NCBI RefSeq assembly: GCF_002979455.1
Contig: NZ_PCOU01000037.1
Location: 1-48,726, forward strand
Direction: 5' to 3'
Origin: Chryseobacterium sp. MYb7
GTDB lineage: Bacteria > Bacteroidota > Bacteroidia > Flavobacteriales > Weeksellaceae
DNA: 48,726 bases
A program made the translations under genes and the position numbers. Below are positions 8,256-16,232 of this stretch, piece by piece; within the stretch, counting starts at the first letter, position 1, and each line of letters begins with the position of its first letter. Under the pieces are notes generated by a model that was not told the origin of the DNA, ran no database searches, and worked only from the letters and a program-made list of their open reading frames with translations.

Positions 8256-10472
8256 TTAATTGCCAAGCTCCAGTTGATTTTTGACCAAACGATAGTATTC
8301 ACCTTTCAAGGTTACCAGTTCATGATGATTTCCTTCTTCAACTACCTTTCCCTTATCCAACACAATAATTTTATCAGCATTTTTTACTGTAGAAAGACGA
8401 TGGGCAATAATTACTGCTGTTTTACCTTTAAGAAATGGTTGCAATTTTTCATGAATATGCTTTTCGTTATCAGCATCTAAGGCACTGGTTGCCTCGTCGA
8501 AAAATAAGTAATGAGGATTTTTATATAATGCACGAGCGATCAAAATACGTTGTTTCTGTCCTCCGGAGATTCCATTTCCTGAAGCTCCTATTTTTGTTTT
8601 GAGTCCGAGTGGAAGTTCATCTACAAAAGCTTTTATATTGGTTATTGTTAATATATCATTTAGTCTTTGATAATCAATGCGAACATCATTGGTCGCAATA
8701 TTTCGTTCAATCGTATCAGAAAAAATGAAGCCGTCCTGCATCACAACACCGCATTTTTTTATCCAGTTTTCGAAAATATGGTCCTTTAGATTTGTCTCGC
8801 CGATAGAAATGCTTCCGAGGTTTGGAGCATAAAATTTCAGCAGCAGTTTCATTAAGGTTGTTTTCCCGCTGCCACTTATTCCGACAATTGCGGTAGTTTT
8901 GTTTCGGGGGATTAGCAGGTTGATATCTTTTAAAATATATGCCGAATTTTTTGTTTCGTACTGAAAAGACAAGTTTTCGAGTTTGATATCCGAGTGTATT
9001 GTTTCATCTTCAGCAAAACCGTCTGTGGGAGATTCAGTGTTCTGGTAATTGTTTATTTCATTAATTCTTGAAAAGCTAAGTTTAGCATCCTGCAATGATC
9101 TGAAAAAACTTACGAGATGACTTATGGGAGAGTTCATTTCTCCAATGATATAAGATATACTTAACATGCTTCCTAGGGTCAGGTGCCCGGAAACTACATT
9201 CTGAGCAACGATGTAAGTGACAATAATATTTTTTAGACTGTTGACACATTCATATCCAGATAACTGTATTTGATCAATATTCAACACCTTAAAATTAATT
9301 TTAAACAGTTTTTCCTGAGTATCTTTCCATTTATTTTTTTTGTAATCTTCAAAACTGTTCAGTTTTATTTCCTGCATTCCGGTAATCAATTCCAGTGTAT
9401 TTTCTTGGTTTTCAGAATTAAGATTGAATTTTTCATAATCAACAACCTTTCTTTGCGACTGGAAATACAGTATCCATAAGATAGACAGTCCTGTAATGAA
9501 AACGTAGTATATCAGTATTGTCCAGTCGTAGTATGCCAATACAAAGAAAAAAACACAGAAATTAATCATCGAAAATAAAGTAAGAATACTTTGCGAGGTC
9601 AGGAAGTTTTCGATTCTTTTATGGTCATAAATTCTCTGTATAATATCGCCCACCTGTTTAGAATCAAAAAACTGCAAAGGCATTGTCATCAGTTTTCCTA
9701 AGAAATCCGAGATAATATTGATATTTATTCTGGATCCGAGATAAATTGATATTCTACTTCTGATAATTTCTATAATGGTTTGACCAATAAAAAGAGATAA
9801 TTGAGCAATCAGAATTAGGAGAATAAAGTTGAGATCCTTATTGTTTATACCTTTGTCTACCAATTTTTCTGTTAGGAAGGGGAAGGCGAGGGTAAGAATA
9901 CTGCCTAAGATTAAGGTGATGAAAATCTTTGATAATTCCCATTTGAAAGATTGTACATACTTTAATAAATGCTTGGAATTAATCTCTTCAAGATTATTAT
10001 CATTACTGTAAAATTGTTCAGTAGGCTCTGTATATAATGCAAATCCGGATCTAGTGTCGGCCCATGATTTTTTAAAATTAGTTTCATTTAATCTGATAAG
10101 ACCATGTGCCGGATCAGCTATATAAAATGTCTTTTTTGGGGTAAAAATGTTTTTTCCTATTTTATATAGTATGACAAAATGTTTCTCGTTCCAGTGTAAT
10201 ACGCATGGAAGCATATCTTCATCAATAAGACTATTCAGGTCTGTTTCTACCACCGCATTATCTATACCTAGCTCATGGAAAGCATCGGAAATATTCAGCA
10301 TGCTAACCCCTTCCCGTGAAACGGCAGAAATTTCTTTTAAATAAGTATATCCAAATTCTTTTCCGTAATGTTTACAGATCATGCTGATACATGCAATTCC
10401 ACAGTCCATCTGATCTTTTTGAGGGACAAAAGGGAATTTAGAAAAAAAAATGGATTTTACTATGTTACTCAT
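8256..10472 (-). CDS. C39 peptidase-containing ABC exporter (PCAT) of the grasp-with-spasm locus
   Basis: This enzyme cleaves double-glycine leaders and exports the mature peptide. Domains in order: C39 cysteine peptidase (about 14-140) with oxyanion Q18, nucleophile C24 in QMDCGIAC, H98 in WNEKHFVI and D120 in IADPAHG; a six-helix ABC transmembrane domain (about 180-460); an ATPase domain with Walker A GISGSGKTT, signature GISGGQKQR, Walker B FFDEATSALD and the H-loop IIAHRLS. Its start overlaps the end of the SPASM gene by 8 nt, so it is the last gene of the operon. Precursors upstream carry GG leaders, the expected substrate. It may also serve the neighbouring dehydratase locus, which has no exporter of its own (inference). 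Confidence 0.93.
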   Translation of the reverse strand: MSNIVKSIFFSKFPFVPQKDQMDCGIACISMICKHYGKEFGYTYLKEISAVSREGVSMLNISDAFHELGIDNAVVETDLNSLIDEDMLPCVLHWNEKHFVILYKIGKNIFTPKKTFYIADPAHGLIRLNETNFKKSWADTRSGFALYTEPTEQFYSNDNNLEEINSKHLLKYVQSFKWELSKIFITLILGSILTLAFPFLTEKLVDKGINNKDLNFILLILIAQLSLFIGQTIIEIIRSRISIYLGSRININIISDFLGKLMTMPLQFFDSKQVGDIIQRIYDHKRIENFLTSQSILTLFSMINFCVFFFVLAYYDWTILIYYVFITGLSILWILYFQSQRKVVDYEKFNLNSENQENTLELITGMQEIKLNSFEDYKKNKWKDTQEKLFKINFKVLNIDQIQLSGYECVNSLKNIIVTYIVAQNVVSGHLTLGSMLSISYIIGEMNSPISHLVSFFRSLQDAKLSFSRINEINNYQNTESPTDGFAEDETIHSDIKLENLSFQYETKNSAYILKDINLLIPRNKTTAIVGISGSGKTTLMKLLLKFYAPNLGSISIGETNLKDHIFENWIKKCGVVMQDGFIFSDTIERNIATNDVRIDYQRLNDILTITNIKAFVDELPLGLKTKIGASGNGISGGQKQRILIARALYKNPHYLFFDEATSALDADNEKHIHEKLQPFLKGKTAVIIAHRLSTVKNADKIIVLDKGKVVEEGNHHELVTLKGEYYRLVKNQLELGN

Positions 10473-11574
10473 ATACTTTGCCTCTATTCTTTAATGGATT
10501 AGCACTCCAATCTTCCCAAACACATGTTTCTGGGTTGTATCCGCATTTTAAAGGTTTACTGTATACATCACTACTATCCTGTAAAAAAGCTCTGCAGTCT
10601 GTACATGCATATCTGAATTCACAATCCTGGCAGACTGCGATCTCATCTTTTTTTATGTTTCCAAAAAACTGGAACTCATCCTGTTTTATAATATTTTCTA
10701 TAAAGGCATTTTTAATATTACCATATTTTTTTTTCATGGATGGGCAGTTTTTAATGTTGCCCTCTTTGTCAATCGTTACTTTTTTATAAAGGCATCCATT
10801 TTTTTGCTTAAGTTCATTGTATTTCAAAATGTTGTCAAAATTCATAGATTCTTGCGTAATGATTCCGCAGCAACTTCCACTGTTCAGAGGAGTCTGGGCG
10901 TAGTAAATATTTCCGAGGAGCAAAGGATAATAATGATCATGCTGAATCTTATGCTGATATATTCTGTTCTCGGGTGCGTTATAGACAAAAATATGAGAGA
11001 GGGAAGGGTAGTCCTCAATCAGGCTGAGCAGAAATTCTCTACTGATTTTTTCATCATATTCGAAATGGAGTTCTATATAATTAATGTCCGTATTATTTAT
11101 CGAACAGAGAAGTTCATGAATAAAATCTGTAGAAAATTCCGAATATAATCTTAGCTGGATATCATTGCATCTCAAGCTGTTTAATTGCTGAACTGTTTTT
11201 GAAAAAACGTCTGCAATAAAATTTTTAGGGTCAATTTCAATAATAGAATCTCTGATGAGTTCAAAATCATCAGTTTCTTCGGACAGCTGAGGAAATAATT
11301 CCGGTGTCTTGGAAAGCATGATGATTTCATTTTCCAACAAATATTCTATAAACTCAGAAACAGAATCGTGATCTTTAGAATCTACCATACTAAATGCATG
11401 GCTTACTGGTTTTCTATCGATTTCTTTCAGTAGTTGATAATAATCGTTCGAAATAAAGAAAAGTTCATTCCTTAAATAGTCTACAATAAGACTTCTGCTT
11501 TTTCCTTTTGTAATCTTACAGCTTGAGGTAAGAATTATGGTTTCACTGGTATAGGTACTACTCTTCATTTTCAA
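10465..11574 (-). CDS. SPASM-domain peptide maturase lacking radical SAM motif (grasp-with-spasm)
   Basis: A partner of the ATP-grasp ligase in grasp-with-spasm peptide maturation. The N-terminal region (1-230) has no CxxxCxxC radical-SAM cluster motif. The C-terminal SPASM region is intact: a TIDKEGNIKNCPS segment near 285, then CQDCEFRYACTDC near 332 and a final CGYNPETC motif near 355, offering the cysteines for auxiliary iron-sulfur clusters. The 369-residue size and the gene order fit the SPASM_w_grasp family. It overlaps both the upstream small ORF and the downstream exporter gene, so translation is coupled. Chemistry is unproven for this family; binding of the precursor is a plausible role. 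Confidence 0.88.
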   Translation of the reverse strand: MKMKSSTYTSETIILTSSCKITKGKSRSLIVDYLRNELFFISNDYYQLLKEIDRKPVSHAFSMVDSKDHDSVSEFIEYLLENEIIMLSKTPELFPQLSEETDDFELIRDSIIEIDPKNFIADVFSKTVQQLNSLRCNDIQLRLYSEFSTDFIHELLCSINNTDINYIELHFEYDEKISREFLLSLIEDYPSLSHIFVYNAPENRIYQHKIQHDHYYPLLLGNIYYAQTPLNSGSCCGIITQESMNFDNILKYNELKQKNGCLYKKVTIDKEGNIKNCPSMKKKYGNIKNAFIENIIKQDEFQFFGNIKKDEIAVCQDCEFRYACTDCRAFLQDSSDVYSKPLKCGYNPETCVWEDWSANPLKNRGKVYE

Positions 11575-11776
11575 AAAGTTTAAAATCTAATGTCTTGCAG
11601 ATTCTTCGGCTGGAATAATAATGGCGCATAAACGAACATTGAAGAATTTCATTATGTTTGAACAGCTTCATTTCATCATTAATATTGGTAACTTGGTTAT
11701 AATAGATTGTTTTAAAGAAAAGCGGCAGGTTATGAATTTTTTCTTTCTTTAATTTAATTTTCTGTAATCCTTCCAT
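11558..11776 (-). CDS. Small unknown protein between ATP-grasp and SPASM genes
   Basis: A 72-residue basic ORF that overlaps the ATP-grasp stop (by 23 nt) and the SPASM start (by 17 nt), filling the gap of about 180 bp between them. Such tight double overlap supports a translated gene. I recognise no domain; it has two cysteines and a KHNEILQCSFMRHYYSS stretch. A later in-frame ATG (MKLFKHNE, near 11671) is another possible start. It could be a short accessory or recognition protein, an N-terminal part of the SPASM protein split by frameshift, or simply spacer. Confidence 0.45.
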   Translation of the reverse strand: MEGLQKIKLKKEKIHNLPLFFKTIYYNQVTNINDEMKLFKHNEILQCSFMRHYYSSRRICKTLDFKLFENEE

Positions 11777-12740
11777 TGATTAGATATTTAGCTATTTTTT
11801 TGTCTAATGAGTAATTGCATGGATCAGATACCATTCCATACTGACCAACAGGGTTTATTTCCAGAAAAACAAATTCATTTTGATCATCTAGAATCAGATC
11901 TACGGAGCCGCAATTCAGTCTCAGTTCTCTGAACATATCGGTTATTTTTTCTTCAATTGAGGCGGGAAGTTTATAAGGTTCCACCTTATTGGGCTTTTTA
12001 TGGTTGTACTTTCTGAAATCTATACTGGTCTGGTCTGATGATTGTGAAAAGATAGCCATCGAAAAAAAATGTCCTTCAATGAAAAAGACTCTGACCTCCA
12101 TAGTTTTCTTTATAAGATCCATTTTCAATGATGGGAATAGAGGGACTTTTACATCTTCTTCATATTCAATAAGTTCCGTGTATGAGTAAAAACTGTAATT
12201 ATTGACTACTTTATAAATTCCGTTCGATATAGCCTTTGTTATGCTCAGGTCATTTTGCTTTATTTGATCGGTATTTGTTATGATCTCGTAATCAGGAACC
12301 TTCAGACCGCAATTTTGGGCAATATTCATGGTGATAAGTTTATTCAAATTGAATTTCGGCCGTCCAAGATTTATTTCTGTATTCTGATAAACGGAATGGT
12401 AAATAAAATTCTTAAGATCCTCCGCTTCATTACTGATTAGGTCTTTTTTTATAGAGGTTAGGTCAAAATCATTCATCATTAGTTCTTGATAATCAGAATT
12501 ATGAAGAAACAAGCTTTTGCTGATTCCATTTCTTCTCCACCAACAGCTTTTGGCATCAAGTAAATTAATGATAGCGGACGATCTTGTATTTTTGAAAAAT
12601 ATTCCTTTGCTGTCTATTTTAAAGAGTTTGTGCAGTCCGTCATCGGAATTAATACGCACTACTTTTTCGCCATAATGAGTCAGCCATTTAATGACATTCG
12701 ATGTAGAAAAGTCATTTTGGATAGTAAATATTAATATCAT
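11754..12740 (-). CDS. ATP-grasp peptide maturase (grasp-with-spasm system)
   Basis: Expected to activate side-chain carboxylates of Asp/Glu in the precursor core with ATP and join them to Ser/Thr/Lys, giving ester or amide macrocycles as in graspetides. Visible signatures are the CWWRRNG stretch near residues 66-72 that is typical of this family, the ATP-grasp lysine region KAISNGIYKV (about 169-178), MEVRVFFIEG (about 225-234) and the Mg-binding C-terminal FVFLEINPVGQYG (about 291-303). The 328-residue length is normal. It is preceded by a strong hairpin (12766-12797) separating it from the precursor genes. Function beyond family level is inference. Confidence 0.9.
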   Translation of the reverse strand: MILIFTIQNDFSTSNVIKWLTHYGEKVVRINSDDGLHKLFKIDSKGIFFKNTRSSAIINLLDAKSCWWRRNGISKSLFLHNSDYQELMMNDFDLTSIKKDLISNEAEDLKNFIYHSVYQNTEINLGRPKFNLNKLITMNIAQNCGLKVPDYEIITNTDQIKQNDLSITKAISNGIYKVVNNYSFYSYTELIEYEEDVKVPLFPSLKMDLIKKTMEVRVFFIEGHFFSMAIFSQSSDQTSIDFRKYNHKKPNKVEPYKLPASIEEKITDMFRELRLNCGSVDLILDDQNEFVFLEINPVGQYGMVSDPCNYSLDKKIAKYLINGRITEN

Positions 12741-12765
12741 AGAAATAGTGTTGGGAATAGTAAGA

Positions 12766-12797
12766 ATAAGTGAGTAATATTTCTATTACTCACTTAT
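12766..12797 (-). terminator. Hairpin between precursor genes and enzyme genes
   Basis: A perfect 13-bp stem (12766-12778 with 12785-12797) around a six-base loop lies 21 bp past the last precursor stop and 25 bp before the ATP-grasp start. On the minus strand it is followed by a mixed T-rich stretch rather than a clean T run. It could act as a leaky terminator or 3'-end stabiliser, giving more precursor mRNA than enzyme mRNA. The stem is seen; the function is inferred. Confidence 0.6.
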
Positions 12798-12818
12798 AGA
12801 AATTTTGACATGATTTGA

Positions 12819-12992
12819 TTAGTCGCTATCGTGTCTGCTTCCGTCATGATCAGAACCTGTACAAGAAGTAGAATGTCTGTTTGATTGAGTAGAACCTTCT
12901 TCAAGCTCCATTTCCATCTGCTTTAGACCACCTTTAATACCTCTTAGAGTAGCTACAGATAGCTGATCTTTTTTGAATTTAGATAATTTCAT
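12819..12992 (-). CDS. Graspetide-type precursor peptide, copy 1
   Basis: A 57-residue peptide that begins MKLSKFKKDQL, has a leader ending at GG (residues 21-22), and a core rich in Ser/Thr, Asp/Glu and His with a single Cys (STSCTGSDHDGSR). The GG site fits the C39 exporter downstream. Ser/Thr hydroxyls and Asp/Glu carboxyls provide partners for ATP-grasp cross-linking. It differs from the other two copies by Met instead of Val at residue 27. It is the copy nearest the enzyme genes. Confidence 0.88.
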   Translation of the reverse strand: MKLSKFKKDQLSVATLRGIKGGLKQMEMELEEGSTQSNRHSTSCTGSDHDGSRHDSD

Positions 12993-13087
12993 ATCGATAA
13001 ATTTTTGTGATTAGACAATATTCTTTCTTTTTATTTAGGCAAAGATTCTTCCTTAATGTTTTTTTAGAAATTTTGACATGATTTTGA

Positions 13088-13261
13088 TTAGTCACTATCA
13101 TGTCTGCTTCCGTCATGATCAGAGCCTGTACAAGAAGTAGAGTGTCTGTTTGATTGAGTAGAACCTTCTTCAAGCTCCACTTCCATCTGCTTTAGACCAC
13201 CTTTAATACCTCTTAGAGTAGCCACAGATAGCTGATCTTTTTTGAATTTAGATAATTTCAT
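13088..13261 (-). CDS. Graspetide-type precursor peptide, copy 2
   Basis: A 57-residue GG-leader peptide, identical in protein sequence to copy 3 and one residue (V27) different from copy 1. It lies in the middle unit of a 269-bp tandem repeat. Its upstream spacer, about 95 bp, is shared with copies 1 and 3 and contains a CAAAGATT string (reverse AATCTTTG, near 13309-13316) one base off the Bacteroidota -7 box, so each copy may have its own weak promoter. Confidence 0.88.
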   Translation of the reverse strand: MKLSKFKKDQLSVATLRGIKGGLKQMEVELEEGSTQSNRHSTSCTGSDHDGSRHDSD

Positions 13262-13355
13262 ATCGATAAATTTTTGTGATTAGACAATATTCTTTCTTTT
13301 TATTTAGGCAAAGATTCTTCCTTAATGTTTTTTAGAAATTTTGACATGATCTTGA

Positions 13356-13529
13356 TTAGTCACTATCATGTCTGCTTCCGTCATGATCAGAGCCTGTACA
13401 AGAAGTAGAGTGTCTGTTTGATTGAGTAGAACCTTCTTCAAGCTCCACTTCCATCTGCTTTAGACCACCTTTAATACCTCTTAGAGTAGCCACAGATAGC
13501 TGATCTTTTTTGAATTTAGATAATTTCAT
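13356..13529 (-). CDS. Graspetide-type precursor peptide, copy 3
   Basis: The first precursor copy after the TonB receptor gene (104-bp gap on the minus strand), with the same 57-residue product as copy 2. The upstream spacer differs slightly from those of the other copies. Too short to stand out as an ORF but clear from identity with its neighbours, the GG leader and the maturation genes that follow. Confidence 0.88.
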   Translation of the reverse strand: MKLSKFKKDQLSVATLRGIKGGLKQMEVELEEGSTQSNRHSTSCTGSDHDGSRHDSD

Positions 13530-13632
13530 ATCGGTACATTTTTGTGATTAGACAATATTCTTTCTTTTTATTTCGGCGAAGACTCTTCCTTATGTTTTTA
13601 ATTAGGAGAAAATTATCTGATCTCCTTTTTAT

Positions 13633-16011
13633 TTATAACCTGCTTTGCTCTAGGTTTTCTATTTTTTTGTTAGTGGTTTTTATTTTTTTGTTTCCAAAAC
13701 TGTAGCTTATTGATAAATTGAAACTTCTCATATCGTTGTAAATGGTAGAGAAATAATTATACGTAGGATAGTATTCCGTATTTTTATTTCTGTTCTGAGC
13801 AAAAATATCGCTTATTAAAGCATTAACCTGTAAACTTTTATCAAGGAACATTAATCTTAAACCTAAATCTAAGCTAGCCCTGTTAAAAGATTTAACGAAG
13901 CCTTCCTTGGTAGGTAAGTTTTGAAAAAAGTTCAATACCAAGAATGATGTTTTTTTATCATTCAATGTAAAGGTATTTTTTGTTGAAACAAAGGCTCCAT
14001 ATCCACTAAAGCTAGGTATTGTAAGCTGTTCCATATAAGATTTTGAATCATTATAATATCCGCTTAAACTATTATAACTATTGAACCATTTATAAGGTTT
14101 GTAGGTATAGCTGATATCTAATCCCAATGTATTTTGATTGTAAAAATTCATTGGTTGTGAAATCGTCGAATTAGAATTATCTGAAACAGTTGTGATATAA
14201 TCCTTACCTTGTGCCAAACGAGATCCATACAATGTGACAGAAAGGTTGTTTTTATACAAATAAGACAATTCTATATTATGAGTGTTGGAAGGAATCAAAT
14301 TAGGATTCCCTGAATCATAGGAGTAAAAATCTGTATATATTCTGAATGGATTCACTTCATAAAACCCAGGTCTGTCAATTCTTTTGGAATAGGCAATAGA
14401 AAAAGAGTTGTTTTTGTTAGGCGTGTAGGTTACAAATACACTCGGGAAAAAATTGTCGAATTTATTGTGTTGTGTTTGGTTAAGTGTTTTTGAATATCCT
14501 CTGGTAGAGGCGTTCTCGTATCTAAGTCCTATCTGAACTTCCCATTTTTCTACAATTTCCTTTGTGGCTGAGAAATATAGAGCGAATATGTTTTCTTTGT
14601 AGTTAAATTCGTTACTCTTAGATGGATTAAAAATAGAGGCTCCGTTTATTACATTGAAATAGGAAATGTCACTATTATTTGTGATAGAAGTATATTTTAC
14701 TCCGGCTTCTATATCTGCGAACTCATATGGTAGTGTAAAATCTGCATTTCCTGAATATATACTGTAATCTGCCTTTGATCCGTATAATGCTGCATTATTT
14801 AAACCACTACTGGTTGTTGTGGAAAAATCTCTGTCAGATCTGTTATTTTTCCCAAGATAATTAAAATATACACTCATTTTTTTTCCCAAGGTGTCTAATT
14901 TTAAATCATAATAAGTGGACAAAGAGTGATAATTATATTTTGTCACATTCTTATAAGGAGAATGCTGTAATGAGTCAAGTTGGTTAAGAGGTTTTGACAT
15001 AAAATAATTCATAATATTCCCTTTCTGATCGTTCTTGATAAAACTGCCATTGTAAATCAGACCGATGTCATTCTTTTCATTGATGGAATAGTTAATGTTC
15101 ATATTTGAATTTACTCCTGTATAATTTTCTTTTTTCTGTTCAGATGATTTTCTGTAAGTTGAACTAAATTCGATTTCTCTTCCAGAGGTTGGGCTTTTAG
15201 CCTCTGCATTTCCGGATAAACTAAATGCTACGCTTAATTTTTTACCGGTGTAATATAAGTTTGCTGAAGGCGCAATTCCAGCATAGGATCTTTGGGTGTA
15301 GGAAAGTGAAGTATTTCCTTTCCATCCTAAATTTGCATTTTTCTTCAACACGATATTAATAAGGCCACTATTTCCTTCTGCGTCATATTTTGCAGGGGGA
15401 TTGGTAATTACCTCTATTCTGGCAATATTATCAGATCTCATAGATTTGATATAGTTTTCCATATCAGCTCCAGTTAGATTAAGAAGGCGTCCATTTACCA
15501 TTATTCCTACACTACTTTTTCCAATAAGTTGAATACCTCCCCGTGAAAGATCTATTTTAGGTGTATTCTGCAAAACTTCTATTCCGTTTACTCCTTGGGA
15601 TATAATACTGTTTTCCACATTAAAGATCAGCCGGTCTACCTTCCTCTCAATAAGCTTCTTTTTTCCTTGTATAACTACTTCTTTTATTTCTTTTACGTTT
15701 CCTGCTTTTACGTTTCCAAGATTAATATTACTTTCCAGGTTAACATTTCGTGAATAAATAATATCTTTTAAATGTTTAACTTGCAAAATATAGTTGGAAT
15801 TGGCAGTTCGTATAGAAAATATCCCTGCTGCATTTGAAAGTTCACTTTTAACAGCTACAGAATCTTGGTTTAAAAGCAATATTTCTGCAAACTCAATTGG
15901 ATGATTTTTTTCATCAACAATTTTTCCTGTTATTTGAAACTGTTGTGAGAATAAAAAATTACATAGAAATAATCCTGTAAATAGAATGCTTATTTTTAGA
16001 GTCATTTTCAT
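13633..16011 (-). CDS. TonB-dependent outer-membrane receptor with CarboxypepD-like N-domain
   Basis: An outer-membrane beta-barrel importer/exporter-type protein. A signal peptide (about 1-22, ending LFSQ) is followed by a carboxypeptidase-regulatory-like Ig domain (FQITGKIVDEKNHPIEFAE, about 25-105), a plug domain (VNGIEVLQNTPKIDLSRGG, about 140-225) and a long barrel of alternating aromatic strands typical of the OMP_b-brl_3 family. Length 792 is normal. It reads into the precursor genes 104 bp downstream, and its promoter carries two palindromes of the shared regulatory motif. It may take part in peptide sensing, uptake or immunity of the RiPP locus (inference). The start could also be the second Met (16005). 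Confidence 0.87.
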   Translation of the reverse strand: MKMTLKISILFTGLFLCNFLFSQQFQITGKIVDEKNHPIEFAEILLLNQDSVAVKSELSNAAGIFSIRTANSNYILQVKHLKDIIYSRNVNLESNINLGNVKAGNVKEIKEVVIQGKKKLIERKVDRLIFNVENSIISQGVNGIEVLQNTPKIDLSRGGIQLIGKSSVGIMVNGRLLNLTGADMENYIKSMRSDNIARIEVITNPPAKYDAEGNSGLINIVLKKNANLGWKGNTSLSYTQRSYAGIAPSANLYYTGKKLSVAFSLSGNAEAKSPTSGREIEFSSTYRKSSEQKKENYTGVNSNMNINYSINEKNDIGLIYNGSFIKNDQKGNIMNYFMSKPLNQLDSLQHSPYKNVTKYNYHSLSTYYDLKLDTLGKKMSVYFNYLGKNNRSDRDFSTTTSSGLNNAALYGSKADYSIYSGNADFTLPYEFADIEAGVKYTSITNNSDISYFNVINGASIFNPSKSNEFNYKENIFALYFSATKEIVEKWEVQIGLRYENASTRGYSKTLNQTQHNKFDNFFPSVFVTYTPNKNNSFSIAYSKRIDRPGFYEVNPFRIYTDFYSYDSGNPNLIPSNTHNIELSYLYKNNLSVTLYGSRLAQGKDYITTVSDNSNSTISQPMNFYNQNTLGLDISYTYKPYKWFNSYNSLSGYYNDSKSYMEQLTIPSFSGYGAFVSTKNTFTLNDKKTSFLVLNFFQNLPTKEGFVKSFNRASLDLGLRLMFLDKSLQVNALISDIFAQNRNKNTEYYPTYNYFSTIYNDMRSFNLSISYSFGNKKIKTTNKKIENLEQSRL

Positions 16012-16117
16012 TTTTTATTTTAATCTAAATATAAAAATTTACCATTTAAACTTATTTAGAAATTAAATCTCTTTCTACATGGTTTTTATATAATGAAAAT
16101 TTTTGTTTCATCTTGGA

Positions 16118-16198
16118 CAAACTTACATCGGAATTGTTCGTAAAAAAAGCATATGTATAATGGATTTATAAATTCATATTATGAATTTATAAATTGTT
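16118..16198 (-). promoter_or_regulatory. TonB receptor promoter: -7 box and two palindromic operators
   Basis: On the minus strand TAAGTTTG (16125-16118) matches the Bacteroidota -7 consensus. Upstream are two ATTTATAAAT cores, at 16164-16173 (in an imperfect palindrome 16160-16177) and 16185-16194, 21 bp apart. The nearer core is centred 47 bp from the centre of the -7 box, the same distance as in the 18.1 kb and 33.9 kb promoters. The position suggests binding by an activator such as the adjacent AraC-type regulator. Confidence 0.6.
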
Positions 16199-16232
16199 GA
16201 AATTAAAAACAGTTGAAAATCAGTTTGTTAAA

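Larger units (their letters stand above)
12805..13600 (-). repeat. Three-copy tandem repeat of about 269 bp carrying the precursor genes
   Basis: Starts of the three precursor genes are 269 and 268 bp apart, and both coding and spacer sequence repeat with only scattered substitutions. Copies 2 and 3 encode the same peptide. The near-identity of non-coding spacer points to recent unequal duplication rather than ancient paralogy. Outer limits are approximate. Confidence 0.9.

Noticed and set aside
12979..13173. 64-residue minus-strand ORF overlapping precursor copies 1 and 2
   Set aside because: It is an out-of-frame reading of the tandem repeat; the precursor frame is conserved in all three copies.
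12805..13600. CRISPR-like array from repeated units
   Set aside because: The units are 269 bp and coding, with no short repeats separated by unique spacers and no cas genes.
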